Shown: positions 50,672 through 59,274 of the stretch, one piece after another
Numbering within the stretch: position 1 is the stretch's first letter
How the letters are laid out: each line of letters begins with the position of its first letter
Assembly (NCBI RefSeq): GCF_002910915.1
Contig: NZ_NEUF01000160.1
Span: 189,771-253,770, forward strand
Direction: 5' to 3'
Source of the DNA: Streptomyces sp. SM10
Lineage (GTDB): Bacteria; Actinomycetota; Actinomycetes; Streptomycetales; Streptomycetaceae
DNA: 64,000 nucleotides
Program-made: the position numbers and the translations under genes
Notes under the pieces: model-generated
Databases searched by the model: none
What the model was told of the DNA's origin: nothing
Seen by the model: only the letters and a program-made list of their open reading frames with translations

Positions 50672-51325
50672 TCAGATCCGGTATCCGGAGCCCGGTACGG
50701 TGACGATGACGGGTGGCTCGCCGAGCTTGCGCCGCAGGGTCATGACCGTCACCCGCACCACGTTGGTGAACGGATCGGTGTTCTCGTCCCACGCCTTCTC
50801 CAGGAGCTGCTCGGCCGAGACGACCGCGCCCTCGCTGCGCATGAGGACCTCCAGGACGGCGAACTCCTTCGGGGCGAGCTGGATCTCCTGGTCGTCCCGG
50901 AAGACCTCCCGGCGATTGGGGTCGAGCTTGATCCCGGCCCGCTCCAGCACGGGCGGCAGCGCGACCGTGGTGCGGCGCCCGAGGGCGCGCACCCGTGCGG
51001 TCAGCTCGCTGAAGGCGAAGGGCTTGGGCAGGTAGTCGTCCGCGCCGAGCTCCAGGCCCTCGACGCGGTCGCTGACGTCGCCGGAGGCCGTGAGCATCAG
51101 GACCCGGGTGGGCATGCCGAGCTCGACGATCTTGCGGCAGACGTCGTCCCCGTGCACCACCGGGAGGTCCCGGTCCAGCACGACGACGTCGTAGTCGTTG
51201 ACCCCGACGCGCTCGAGGGCAGCCCCTCCGTCGTAGACGACGTCGACGGCCATGGCCTCCCGGCGCAGTCCGGTGGCCACCGCATCGGCGAGCAGCTGCT
51301 CGTCCTCGACGACGAGTACGCGCAC
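50672..51325 (-). CDS. cutR: response regulator CutR
   Basis: This 217-residue OmpR-type regulator has a receiver (VEDEQLLADAVATGL; phosphoacceptor in DVVVLDRDLPVVHGDDV; YLPKPFAFSEL) and a winged helix (LAPKEFAVLEVLMRSEGAVV, VTVMTLRRKLGEPPVIVTVP). The sequence agrees closely with streptomycete CutR as I know it. The GTG at 51325 has GGGAAGGA about 8 nt upstream. It forms an operon with cutS. The 366-bp gap upstream (to a divergent small gene) should contain its promoter. Confidence 0.92.
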   Translation of the reverse strand: MRVLVVEDEQLLADAVATGLRREAMAVDVVYDGGAALERVGVNDYDVVVLDRDLPVVHGDDVCRKIVELGMPTRVLMLTASGDVSDRVEGLELGADDYLPKPFAFSELTARVRALGRRTTVALPPVLERAGIKLDPNRREVFRDDQEIQLAPKEFAVLEVLMRSEGAVVSAEQLLEKAWDENTDPFTNVVRVTVMTLRRKLGEPPVIVTVPGSGYRI

Positions 51326-51691
51326 GGCGCAGTCCTTCCCTAGATCTCCGAAAAAACGGCGAGCGGCCCTCGATCCGGCCGCCCGCCGCACGTCAGCGGC
51401 ACCGACTGTGCGCGTCCATCCTGCCCGTAACGCGCATAAACCGGCGGTAAGACGGCGCGGCACGGATCACCGCTCCAGGGAATTGATCGGATTCCCGCGC
51501 CAGTTGAGGTTTCTGGCGGGCCGCCGACGGGGAGGACGCTCTCACACCCGCGATCACGCCATGCATGTGGCGTTCCACAGCCCGTCCTGCTTCCAGAGGG
51601 ACTGCGTGATCACCCGCACTCCGGCCGTCCGCGGACCGGAGGACCACCGGGCACACCCCCGTGCCACCGACCCACGACGAGGGGGCGCTTC
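51326..51691. promoter_or_regulatory. divergent promoter region of cutR and a small gene
   Basis: There is no gene in this stretch. It should hold promoters for the leftward cutRS operon and the rightward 57-codon gene. I do not recognise specific binding sites. Confidence 0.45.
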
Positions 51692-51865
51692 ATGGACGCT
51701 TTCACCGCAGGTCTGCTGCAACGAATCAAGACCACCGAGTCCGACCTCACGAGGGCCCGCGAGACGGGCGACGACTTCCTCGCGGACGTCGAGCAGGGAG
51801 AGCTCGACGACCTGCACCGCCTCGCCGCCGAGCACGGCGTGGAAGTCGGCACCACGACCGTCTGA
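51692..51865 (+). CDS. small 57-residue acidic protein
   Basis: The ATG at 51692 begins MDAFTAGLLQRIKTTESDLT, followed by an acidic amphipathic stretch and EHGVEVGTTTV at the end. AGGGGGC lies upstream (51679-51685), codon third positions are GC-rich, and a terminator hairpin follows 11 nt after the stop. All of this supports a real gene. The family is unknown to me, but small proteins beside cutRS are common in streptomycetes. Helical prediction is likely; no membrane helix. Confidence 0.75.
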   Translation: MDAFTAGLLQRIKTTESDLTRARETGDDFLADVEQGELDDLHRLAAEHGVEVGTTTV

Positions 51866-51875
51866 GCCGCCACGG

Positions 51876-51913
51876 GAGGGCCCCGGGAGCCGTCACGGCT
51901 CTCCGGGGCCCTC
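51876..51913. terminator. hairpin terminator after small gene
   Basis: An imperfect stem of about 17 bp with one bulge (GAGGGCCCCGGGAGCCGT against ACGGCTCTCCGGGGCCCTC) follows the small gene and precedes the convergent monophosphatase stop. Confidence 0.75.
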
Positions 51914-51967
51914 TCGTGTGCGGTGCGCGTCCCTGGGCGCCGTGGCGGGCTCGGGGGACGGCATACG

Positions 51968-52768
51968 TCAGTCGTGCCAGGCGCCCAGTTCCTCGAGGAG
52001 GGCCTGCAACGGTCCGAAGACGCCCGGGGTCGCCGCGACCGTGAGGTCCCCGTCAGCGGGGAGTCCGGGCCTGCCACCGGTGAGGGCGCCCGCCTCCCTC
52101 GCGACGAGATCGCCCGCCGCGACGTCCCACGGGTGGAGCCCGCGCTCGTAGTAGCCGTCCAGCCGGCCGGCCGCGACGTCGCAGAGCTCGATGGCGGCCG
52201 ATCCCCCGCGCCGGATGTCCCGCAGCCTCGGGATCAGCTGCCGGGCCACGTCCGCCTGGTGGGTGCGGACCTCGGTGACGTAGTTGAAGCCGGTCGCCAC
52301 CAGGGCCTGGTCGAGGGGGGCCGGGGGGCGGCAGCGCAGTGCGTCACCGTTCAGGTACGCGCCGCGGCCGAGCACCGCGTGGAAGGTCTCGCGGCGCATC
52401 GGGGCCTCGACCACACCGGCCACCCGCTCCCCGTCACGCTCGGCGGCGATGGAGACGGACCAGGTCGGGAGACCGTAGAGGTAGTTCACCGTGCCGTCGA
52501 GCGGGTCGATGACCCACCGGATGCCACTGGTGCCCTCGGCGCTCGCGCCCTCCTCCCCGAGGAAGCCGTCGGCGGGGCGGTGCTCGGAGAGGTAGCCGGT
52601 GATCAGCTTCTCCGCCCGGATGTCCATCTCGGTGACGACGTCGATCGGGCTGGACTTCGTCGCGGCCACCCCGAGGTCGGCGGGACGGCCGTCGCGCAGC
52701 AGCGCGCCGGCCCTGCGGGCCGCCTCCAGGGCGAGGTCGAGCAGTTCGGAGAGCAGGGGGTCGGTCAC
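51968..52768 (-). CDS. inositol monophosphatase family protein
   Basis: This 266-residue member of the Mg2+-dependent, Li+-sensitive phosphatases (IMPase/SuhB/CysQ group) hydrolyses inositol-1-phosphate or similar sugar phosphates. The motifs are GEEGAS (metal Glu), the motif A core WVIDPLDGTVNYLYG, and motif B HPWDVAAGDLVAREAG. The start MTDPLLSELLDLALEA at 52768 is followed by an intact domain to the end. The next gene upstream is ferrochelatase, with a 69-nt gap. Confidence 0.92.
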   Translation of the reverse strand: MTDPLLSELLDLALEAARRAGALLRDGRPADLGVAATKSSPIDVVTEMDIRAEKLITGYLSEHRPADGFLGEEGASAEGTSGIRWVIDPLDGTVNYLYGLPTWSVSIAAERDGERVAGVVEAPMRRETFHAVLGRGAYLNGDALRCRPPAPLDQALVATGFNYVTEVRTHQADVARQLIPRLRDIRRGGSAAIELCDVAAGRLDGYYERGLHPWDVAAGDLVAREAGALTGGRPGLPADGDLTVAATPGVFGPLQALLEELGAWHD

Positions 52769-52837
52769 AACGCTCCAGAGGTGGTGTCGCGGGGCCGGTA
52801 CGGGCGTGTGGTGCCCGCGCGGCGGGGAACCGGGCGG

Positions 52838-53962
52838 TCAGAACGGGCTGTCGGCCCCCGCGGCCGCCGGCTTGAGGGCCCTGGCGGGGCAGCAGCCGAC
52901 CGGACACAGGTCGTGGGAGGGGCCGAGTGCGCCGAGCGCGCACGGCGTGACGGGGCTGCCCCGCTCTGCGGCGGCGCGCTCCAGGACCAGGTCGCGCACC
53001 GCGGCGGCGAACCGGGGGTCCGCGCCCACCGTCGAGGACCTGCGGACCGGCAGGCCCAGCTCGGCGGCCTTCGCGGTGGCTTCCGTGTCGAGGTCGTACA
53101 ACACCTCCATGTGGTCCGAGACGAAGCCGATGGGGGCCATGACGACGGCCGGGACGCCGTCGCCGTGGAGCGCCTCCAGGTGGTCGCAGATGTCGGGCTC
53201 GAGCCACGGGATGTGCGGGGCGCCGCTGCGCGACTGGTAGACGAGCCGCCACGGGTGCTCGACGCCGGTCTCCTCACGCACGGCCTCGGTGATCAGCCGG
53301 GCGACGTCCAGGTGCTCGGCGACGTACGCGCCGCCCTCGCCGTGGGTCGTCACCGGCCCGGAGGCGTCGGCCGCAGCGGTGGGGATGGAGTGCGTGGTGA
53401 AGGCGAGGTGCGCCCCGGCCCTGACGTCCTCGGGGAGGCCGGCCAGCGAGGCCAGCACCCCGTCCACCATGGGCCGCACGAAGCCGGGGTGGTTGAAGTA
53501 GTGCCGCAGCTTGTCGACGCGGGGCACCGGGAGCCCTTCGGCCTCCAGCGCGGACAGCGACTCCGCCAGGTTCTCGCGGTACTGGCGGCAGCCCGAGTAG
53601 GAGGCGTAGGCGCTGGTGGCGAGCACGGCGATCCGGCGGTGTCCGTCCGTGACCATCTCGCGGAGCGTGTCGGTGAGGTAGGGGGCCCAGTTGCGGTTGC
53701 CCCAGTACACCGGCAGTTCGAGCCCGTGGTCCGCGAAGTCCACGCGCAACGCGTCCAGCAGCGCCCTGTTCTGCGCGTTGATCGGGCTCACGCCCCCGAA
53801 GAGGAAGTAGTGCTTGCCGACCTCCTTGAGCCGTTCCTCGGGGATGCCCCGGCCGCGTGTCACGTTCGCGAGGAACGGGACCACGTCGTCAGGGCCTTCG
53901 GGACCGCCGAAGGAGAGCAGCAGCAGGGCGTCGTAGGGAGCGGGATCACACAGATCGGACAT
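52838..53962 (-). CDS. hemH: ferrochelatase (coproporphyrin III type)
   Basis: This 374-residue enzyme inserts iron into coproporphyrin III in the actinobacterial heme pathway (also called CpfC). Features: GGPEGPDDVVPFLANVTRGR, the active-site region PVYWGNRNWAPYL, HSIPTAAADAS with catalytic His, and the C-terminal cysteines CALGALG...CPVGCC that can hold a [2Fe-2S] centre in this group. The ATG at 53962 begins MSDLCDPAPYDALLLL. Length and cysteine set are normal for the clade. Confidence 0.94.
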   Translation of the reverse strand: MSDLCDPAPYDALLLLSFGGPEGPDDVVPFLANVTRGRGIPEERLKEVGKHYFLFGGVSPINAQNRALLDALRVDFADHGLELPVYWGNRNWAPYLTDTLREMVTDGHRRIAVLATSAYASYSGCRQYRENLAESLSALEAEGLPVPRVDKLRHYFNHPGFVRPMVDGVLASLAGLPEDVRAGAHLAFTTHSIPTAAADASGPVTTHGEGGAYVAEHLDVARLITEAVREETGVEHPWRLVYQSRSGAPHIPWLEPDICDHLEALHGDGVPAVVMAPIGFVSDHMEVLYDLDTEATAKAAELGLPVRRSSTVGADPRFAAAVRDLVLERAAAERGSPVTPCALGALGPSHDLCPVGCCPARALKPAAAGADSPF

Positions 53963-54085
53963 GCACCCGATCCTGCCACCCGCCGCCGCCGTCGCGGCAA
54001 CCGCCGTCGGCGGGTCCCGGGTCACGCGGCCGCCGGTAAGCTGTGTCGGCCCCCGCACTCCTGACAGGCTTCCCCGGAGCACCCC

Positions 54086-55330
54086 TTGCCCAGCCCCTAC
54101 CGTGCCATCTTCGCCGCCCCGGGAACCCGGGAGTTCTCGGCGGCCGGATTCTTCGGCCGGATGCCGCTGTCGATGATGGGGATCGGCGTGGTGACGATGA
54201 TCTCCCAGCTCACCGGCCGCTACGGGCTGGCCGGGGCGCTCTCCGCGACACTCGCCATGGCGGCCGCCGTCATGGGACCGCAGGTGTCGCGGCTGGTGGA
54301 CCGCCACGGGCAGCGCAGGGTGCTGCGGCCCGTCACGCTGTTCGCCGCCGCGTCGGTCGCCGGGCTGCTGGTCTGCGCCCAGCAGCGGCTGCCCGACTGG
54401 ACCCTGTTCGTCTTCGCCGCGGGCGCCGGCTGCGTCCCGAGCGTGGGGTCGATGGTCCGCGCCCGCTGGGCCGAGATCTACCGGGGCACGGGGCGTCAGC
54501 TGCACACCGCGTACGCCTGGGAGTCGATCGTCGACGAGGTGTGCTTCATCTTCGGCCCCATCGTCTCCATCGGGCTGTCCACCGCCTGGTTCCCCGAGGC
54601 CGGGCCGCTGCTCGCCGGCGCGTTCCTGGTGGCCGGCGTCTTCTGGCTGACGGCCCAGCGGGCGACCGAGCCCGTGCCCCACCCCGAGGAGCACCACACG
54701 GGCGGGTCGGCCCTGCGTTCGACCGGTCTCCAGGTGCTGGTGGTCACCTTCGTCGCCACCGGGGCGATCTTCGGGGCGGTGGACGTGGTGACGGTGGCCT
54801 TCGCCGAGGAGAGCGGCCACAAGGCCGCGGCCAGCCTCGTGCTCGCCGTCTACGCCCTCGGCTCGTGCCTCGCCGGGGCGGTCTTCGGCCTGCTGCACCT
54901 GAGGGGGAAGCCGTCCGGCAGATGGCTGGTGGGAGTGTGTGCGATGGCCGTGAGTATGATCCCCCTCCAACTGGCCGGGAGCCTGCCGTTCCTGGCCGTG
55001 GCGCTCTTTGTCGCGGGCCTCGCCATCGCACCGACGATGGTCACCACGATGGCTCTCGTCGAACAGCACGTACCTCGCACCCGGCTGACCGAGGGCATGA
55101 CCTGGACCAGCACCGGACTCGCGGTCGGGGTGGCGCTCGGTTCCTCGGCCGCGGGCTGGGTCGTCGACGCCTCCGGGGCGCGGGCGGGGTACGCGGTGCC
55201 CGCCGTGGCGGGAGCGATCGCGGCCGCGGTGGCGTTCCTGGGGTATCGCCGGCTCACCGAGCCGGTACCTACGGGAGGGCGCGGGGAAGATGACCGACAC
55301 CTACGCACGGACGACGGGCACATGGCGTAA
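54086..55330 (+). CDS. MFS transporter
   Basis: This 414-residue protein has 12 membrane helices in two halves. The MFS loop motif VDRHGQRRVLRPV occurs between TM2 and TM3 and a related one lies in the second half. The starting TTG at 54086 gives MPSPYRAIFAAPGTREFSAA. Substrate unknown. Its C-terminal tail (RGEDDRHLRTDDGHMA) overlaps the start of the next gene by 41 bp in another frame, indicating translational coupling. Confidence 0.9.
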   Translation: MPSPYRAIFAAPGTREFSAAGFFGRMPLSMMGIGVVTMISQLTGRYGLAGALSATLAMAAAVMGPQVSRLVDRHGQRRVLRPVTLFAAASVAGLLVCAQQRLPDWTLFVFAAGAGCVPSVGSMVRARWAEIYRGTGRQLHTAYAWESIVDEVCFIFGPIVSIGLSTAWFPEAGPLLAGAFLVAGVFWLTAQRATEPVPHPEEHHTGGSALRSTGLQVLVVTFVATGAIFGAVDVVTVAFAEESGHKAAASLVLAVYALGSCLAGAVFGLLHLRGKPSGRWLVGVCAMAVSMIPLQLAGSLPFLAVALFVAGLAIAPTMVTTMALVEQHVPRTRLTEGMTWTSTGLAVGVALGSSAAGWVVDASGARAGYAVPAVAGAIAAAVAFLGYRRLTEPVPTGGRGEDDRHLRTDDGHMA

Positions 55331-56609
55331 CTGGGCGGGCAATGTCACCGCCCGGCCGGCCCGTGTGGCGTCCCCCGCCTCGGTCGACGAGCTCGCCGGG
55401 GTGCTCCGCCGGGCGTCCGAGGACGGCCTGAAGGTCAAGCCCGTCGGCACCGGCCATTCGTTCACCGCGACCGCCGCCACGGACGGGGTACTCATACGCC
55501 CGGACCTGCTCACCGGCATCCGCGACGTCGACCGTACGGCGATGACCGTGACGGTCGAGGCCGGCACCCCGCTGAAGCGCCTGAACGCGGCGCTCGCCCG
55601 TGAGGGGCTCTCCCTCACGAACATGGGCGACATCATGGAGCAGACGGTCGCCGGGGCCATCTCCACGGGCACCCACGGCACCGGCCGCGACTCGGCGTCG
55701 GTCGCCGCGCAGATCCTCGCGCTGGAGCTGGTCGCGGCCGACGGCACCGTGCTGCGCTGCTCGGCCGACGAGCACCCGGACGTCTTCGCGGCGGCCCGGA
55801 TCGGGCTCGGCGCGCTCGGCGTGGTCACCGCCGTCACGTTCGCGGTGGAACCGGTCTTCCTCCTCACCGCCCGTGAGGAGCCGATGACCTTCGACCGGGT
55901 CACGGCCGACTTCGACCGGCTCGTCGCCGAGAACGAGCACTTCGAGTTCTACTGGTTCCCGCACACCGGCAACTGCAACACCAAGCGCAACAACCGCAGC
56001 GCCGGTCCCGCGGCTCCGCCCGGGCGGGTCAGCGGCTGGATCGAGGACGAGCTCCTCTCCAACGGCCTCTTCCAGGTCGCCTGTTCGGTCGGCCGAGCGG
56101 TCCCGGGCGCGATCCCCTCGATCGCGAGGATCTCCAGCCGCGCCCTGTCGGCCCGCACCTACACCGACATCCCGTACAAGGTGTTCACCAGCCCCCGGCG
56201 GGTGCGCTTCGTGGAGATGGAGTACGCGGTGCCGCGCGAGGCGGCCGTCGATGCCCTGCGTGAGCTCAAGGCCATGGTGGAGCGCTCGCCGCTGCGGATC
56301 AGCTTCCCCGTGGAGGTCCGCACGGCACCGGCGGACGACATCGCGCTCTCCACGGCCTCGGGCCGGGAGAGCGCGTACATCGCGGTGCATCTGTACCGGG
56401 GCACGCCGCACCAGGCGTACTTCACGGCCGTCGAGCGGATCATGACCGGATACGACGGCCGCCCGCACTGGGGCAAGATCCACACCCGGGACTCCGGCTA
56501 CCTCGCCGGGGCCTACCCCCGGTTCGGCGAGTTCACCGCCGTGCGCGACCGGCTCGATCCGGACCGCCTGTTCGCCAACGACTACCTGCGCCGCGTACTC
56601 GGGGACTGA
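55290..56609 (+). CDS. FAD-linked sugar-lactone/alditol oxidase (D-arabinono-1,4-lactone oxidase family)
   Basis: This 439-residue flavoenzyme resembles streptomycete AldO/xylitol oxidase or L-gulono-lactone oxidase. The N-terminal FAD-binding PCMH domain has VGTGHSFTAT (the His is the covalent flavin site in the family). The C-terminal ALO domain ends YPRFGEFTAVRDRLDPDRLF. It oxidises a polyol or aldonolactone with O2. The ATG at 55290 overlaps the MFS gene by 41 bp, so the transporter may import or export the substrate. Confidence 0.9.
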   Translation: MTDTYARTTGTWRNWAGNVTARPARVASPASVDELAGVLRRASEDGLKVKPVGTGHSFTATAATDGVLIRPDLLTGIRDVDRTAMTVTVEAGTPLKRLNAALAREGLSLTNMGDIMEQTVAGAISTGTHGTGRDSASVAAQILALELVAADGTVLRCSADEHPDVFAAARIGLGALGVVTAVTFAVEPVFLLTAREEPMTFDRVTADFDRLVAENEHFEFYWFPHTGNCNTKRNNRSAGPAAPPGRVSGWIEDELLSNGLFQVACSVGRAVPGAIPSIARISSRALSARTYTDIPYKVFTSPRRVRFVEMEYAVPREAAVDALRELKAMVERSPLRISFPVEVRTAPADDIALSTASGRESAYIAVHLYRGTPHQAYFTAVERIMTGYDGRPHWGKIHTRDSGYLAGAYPRFGEFTAVRDRLDPDRLFANDYLRRVLGD

Positions 56610-56633
56610 GCCCCTCGGACGCCGCGGCACCGG

Positions 56634-57629
56634 TCACCGGCCGGTGTCCGTCCCGGCGGCGGGTCCGTCCTGCTGGTCCGGGGCCGCCTCGTCCGCCCCG
56701 GTGGGGTCCTGTGCGGCCGGCACGGTGGCGTCCGGCGTCGTCGGGGCGGTGGGCTCCGGGGTGGTGGTGCTTCCCGACGCCGAAGGCGTGGGGGTGGGAC
56801 CGGTGGCCGCGCCGCCGCCGTCTCCCCCGGAGGGGTCGGGCACCGCGCTCCGGCCGTCGTCCGGGCCGGCCCCGGGAGCCGTCGGGCTCCCCCCGTCGTT
56901 CTCCTGGTCCTCCCCGCCGCCCTCCCGGCCGGTGCCGCCCGAGGGTGACGGCGAGGTCGTCCCTCCGTGGCGCTCGCCGCTCACGACGGAGCCGATCGTC
57001 GTCCCCCCGTTCCCGCCCAGGTCGTGGCCGGAGACCGTTTCGTACACGGTGATTCCGGCCATGGACAGGACGAAGACCCCGGTGGCCGCGAGGACCGACC
57101 GCTTCCAGCCCCGGACACGGGTGCCGTGCGTACGTGCGTCGGAATAGGAGTCGTCCGTGGGAGAACCGCCGGCGACCGGGCCTCCTGGCTCCCCCTCGCC
57201 GGGCCGGACCTGCCGGAGCAGCGTGGTGCGCTCCCCCTCGCCGGGCCGGACCTGCCGGAGCAGCGTGGTGCGCTCCGCGCCGGTATCCGCCGTGCGCAGC
57301 ACCGTCGTCGCGTCGTCCTCCGGGTGCGGCGGCCCGGGCCAGGTCTCCCTGGTCCGCACGGTCACCTGACGGCCTGCCGGATGCTTCACCTGGACGGTGA
57401 CTTCCCGGATCTGCTCCCCGGTGCGCCGGAAGAAGTGCTGGAAGACCGATCCCCCACAGGTGGCCACCACGCTCATCACGCCCGCGCCGGCGATCGTTCC
57501 GTACACACCGAGCTGCGAGGCCATCACCGCCGCAGCGATCGCCGCGACGGCGCTACCGGCGACCTGCGGCAGGCTCAGATCTATGCGCCTTTCCTTGCGT
57601 TCCGCATCACTCTGCGGCTTCTGAACCAT
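56634..57629 (-). CDS. membrane-anchored low-complexity protein, unknown function
   Basis: This 331-residue protein begins MVQKPQSDAERKERRIDLSL and has a helix pair at about 25-60 (AVAAIAAAVMASQL, AGVMSVVATCGGSV). A linker follows, with a duplicated 14-residue unit (ERTTLLRQVRPGEG twice). A third membrane helix (SVLAATGVFVLSMAGITVYE, about 180) and a Gly/Ser/Pro/Asp-rich tail of about 130 residues complete it. No domain is known. The start at 57629 uses AGGGG before ATC-ATG. Convergent with the oxidase gene; divergent from sepH. Confidence 0.8.
   Translation of the reverse strand: MVQKPQSDAERKERRIDLSLPQVAGSAVAAIAAAVMASQLGVYGTIAGAGVMSVVATCGGSVFQHFFRRTGEQIREVTVQVKHPAGRQVTVRTRETWPGPPHPEDDATTVLRTADTGAERTTLLRQVRPGEGERTTLLRQVRPGEGEPGGPVAGGSPTDDSYSDARTHGTRVRGWKRSVLAATGVFVLSMAGITVYETVSGHDLGGNGGTTIGSVVSGERHGGTTSPSPSGGTGREGGGEDQENDGGSPTAPGAGPDDGRSAVPDPSGGDGGGAATGPTPTPSASGSTTTPEPTAPTTPDATVPAAQDPTGADEAAPDQQDGPAAGTDTGR
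57189..57272. repeat. perfect tandem duplication of 42 bp inside a coding sequence
   Basis: The 42-bp unit at 57189-57230 is repeated at 57231-57272 without visible mismatch and encodes the 14-residue repeat ERTTLLRQVRPGEG (minus strand). The identity at DNA level implies a recent duplication that keeps the frame. Confidence 0.9.
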
Positions 57630-58127
57630 GATCAGCCCCTGCTCGACAGCCACCCCACCTTGCACCAGGAAGGGACATTTGAGCGAATGAGATAGTTCCA
57701 TTTCTGGAGATTTTGTGAAGCAGCACACGCATCGGGGGCATGTCGCACATCACGGGGTAGTCCAACTCCCGTGCCCGGCGAGAACTTCGGCGGCGCGCCG
57801 GTCCACCCACGTGGCCCGAATGGAGTACTGTGGCGAGCCCTGGGGCCGGACTCCCACACGGGTATCCGGGACCTACGGGAGGGGGCCGAAAGCCGGCACC
57901 CGAACCGGCGGCGCCGCGGCATCGCACGGGCGCCTCCACCATGGAGCGACCATCCGGTCGCTCCGCGTCGTGAACAGGTGACCGTGCCATCGTGGCGTTC
58001 CAGGGCCGAGGCCCGACACGCCGGGTAACTTGGCAAGGTTGTGGCAGGCTGAACCCGGGCAGGTCACACTCGACTAGCGGAAGCAGCGACGCACGTGACG
58101 TCGGCAGGCACCACCCGGGAGGTTCCC
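57630..58127. promoter_or_regulatory. divergent upstream region of sepH
   Basis: No gene in this 498-bp stretch. It holds the sepH promoter and that of the leftward membrane protein. AT-rich patches (57690-57735) are present; no operator could be named. Confidence 0.5.
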
Positions 58128-59192
58128 ATGCCCGAACTGCGTGTCGTGGCCGTCTCAAACGACGGCACACGACTGGTGCTCAAGGCTGCGGACAGCACGG
58201 AGTACACGCTTCCGATCGATGAGCGGCTGCGTGCCGCCGTGCGCAATGACCGCGCCCGGCTCGGCCAGATCGAGATCGAGGTGGAGAGCCATCTCCGCCC
58301 GCGCGACATCCAGGCGCGCATACGCGCCGGTGCCTCCGCGGAGGAGGTCGCGCAGTTCGCCGGCATCCCGGTGGACCGGGTGCGCCGCTTCGAGGGCCCC
58401 GTGCTCGCGGAGCGCGCGTTCATGGCCGAGCGCGCCCGCAAGACTCCGGTGCGACGCCCCGGCGAGAACACCGGACCGCAGCTCGGCGAGGCGGTGCAGG
58501 AGCGGCTGCTGCTGCGCGGCGCCGACAGGGAGACCGTCCAGTGGGACTCCTGGCGCCGGGACGACGGCACCTGGGAGGTCCTCCTCGTCTACCGCGTCGC
58601 GGGTGAGCCGCACTCCGCGAGCTGGACGTACGACCCCCCGCGCCGGCTCGTGCAGGCCGTGGACGAAGAGGCGCGCTCGCTCATCGGGGAGACCGACGAC
58701 GTCGCGGCTCCGGAGCCGAGCTTCCCGTTCGTGCCCCGGATCGCACGGCTGCCGCGCGACCGGCCGCTGGACCGTGCGCTGGACCGGCAGATCGAGCGCC
58801 CCGCACCCTCGGCCCCGGAGCCGGAGGAGCGCGTCAGCGGTGTGTCCGCGGGCGAGCGTGATTCGCTGACCAGCCTCCTGGAGGCGGTTCCGAGCTTCCG
58901 GGGCGACATGATCGTCCCGGAGCTTCCCTCCCAGCCCGAAGCACCCGCGCTCGAGCCCGCGTCCCTGGAGGAGCCCGAGGCCGACGAGCCTCCGGCCGCG
59001 GCGGCGTCCGCCGGTGCGGGTTCCGCCTACGCCGATGTCCTGATGCCCCGCGCGGTGGCGGGCCACCGCGACCGGCTGACCGGGACGACGGACCGCCAGG
59101 CCGAGGCCGACGGGGTCCGCCCGGGACGCCGTGCGGCCGTGCCCAGCTGGGACGAGATCGTCTTCGGCACGCGCCGGAAGAAGCAGGACTGA
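58128..59192 (+). CDS. sepH: septation protein SepH
   Basis: This 354-residue protein binds FtsZ and promotes Z-ring assembly during sporulation septation in Streptomyces. The N-terminal half is the conserved domain: MPELRVVAVSNDGTRLVLKA, a helix-turn-helix-like SAEEVAQFAGIPVDRVRRFE (about 75-95) and DSWRRDDGTWEVLLVYRV. The C-terminal half is disordered, Ala/Pro/Glu-rich, and ends with a basic patch (FGTRRKKQD). The ATG at 58128 has GGGAGG about 5 nt upstream; an earlier frame-open GTG lacks one. It is followed by a terminator. Confidence 0.93.
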   Translation: MPELRVVAVSNDGTRLVLKAADSTEYTLPIDERLRAAVRNDRARLGQIEIEVESHLRPRDIQARIRAGASAEEVAQFAGIPVDRVRRFEGPVLAERAFMAERARKTPVRRPGENTGPQLGEAVQERLLLRGADRETVQWDSWRRDDGTWEVLLVYRVAGEPHSASWTYDPPRRLVQAVDEEARSLIGETDDVAAPEPSFPFVPRIARLPRDRPLDRALDRQIERPAPSAPEPEERVSGVSAGERDSLTSLLEAVPSFRGDMIVPELPSQPEAPALEPASLEEPEADEPPAAAASAGAGSAYADVLMPRAVAGHRDRLTGTTDRQAEADGVRPGRRAAVPSWDEIVFGTRRKKQD

Positions 59193-59219
59193 GGCCGGCC
59201 CGGACATCCGTGGCGCGAG

Positions 59220-59251
59220 GAGGGCCCGTACGCAGGTGCGTACGGGCCCTC
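59220..59251. terminator. 14-bp hairpin terminator between convergent genes
   Basis: GAGGGCCCGTACGC (59220-59233) pairs perfectly with 59238-59251 around AGGT. It lies between sepH and the convergent rhodanese gene and can stop both. Confidence 0.85.
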
Positions 59252-59274
59252 GCTCCGCCCGGGGACCGGCCGCG

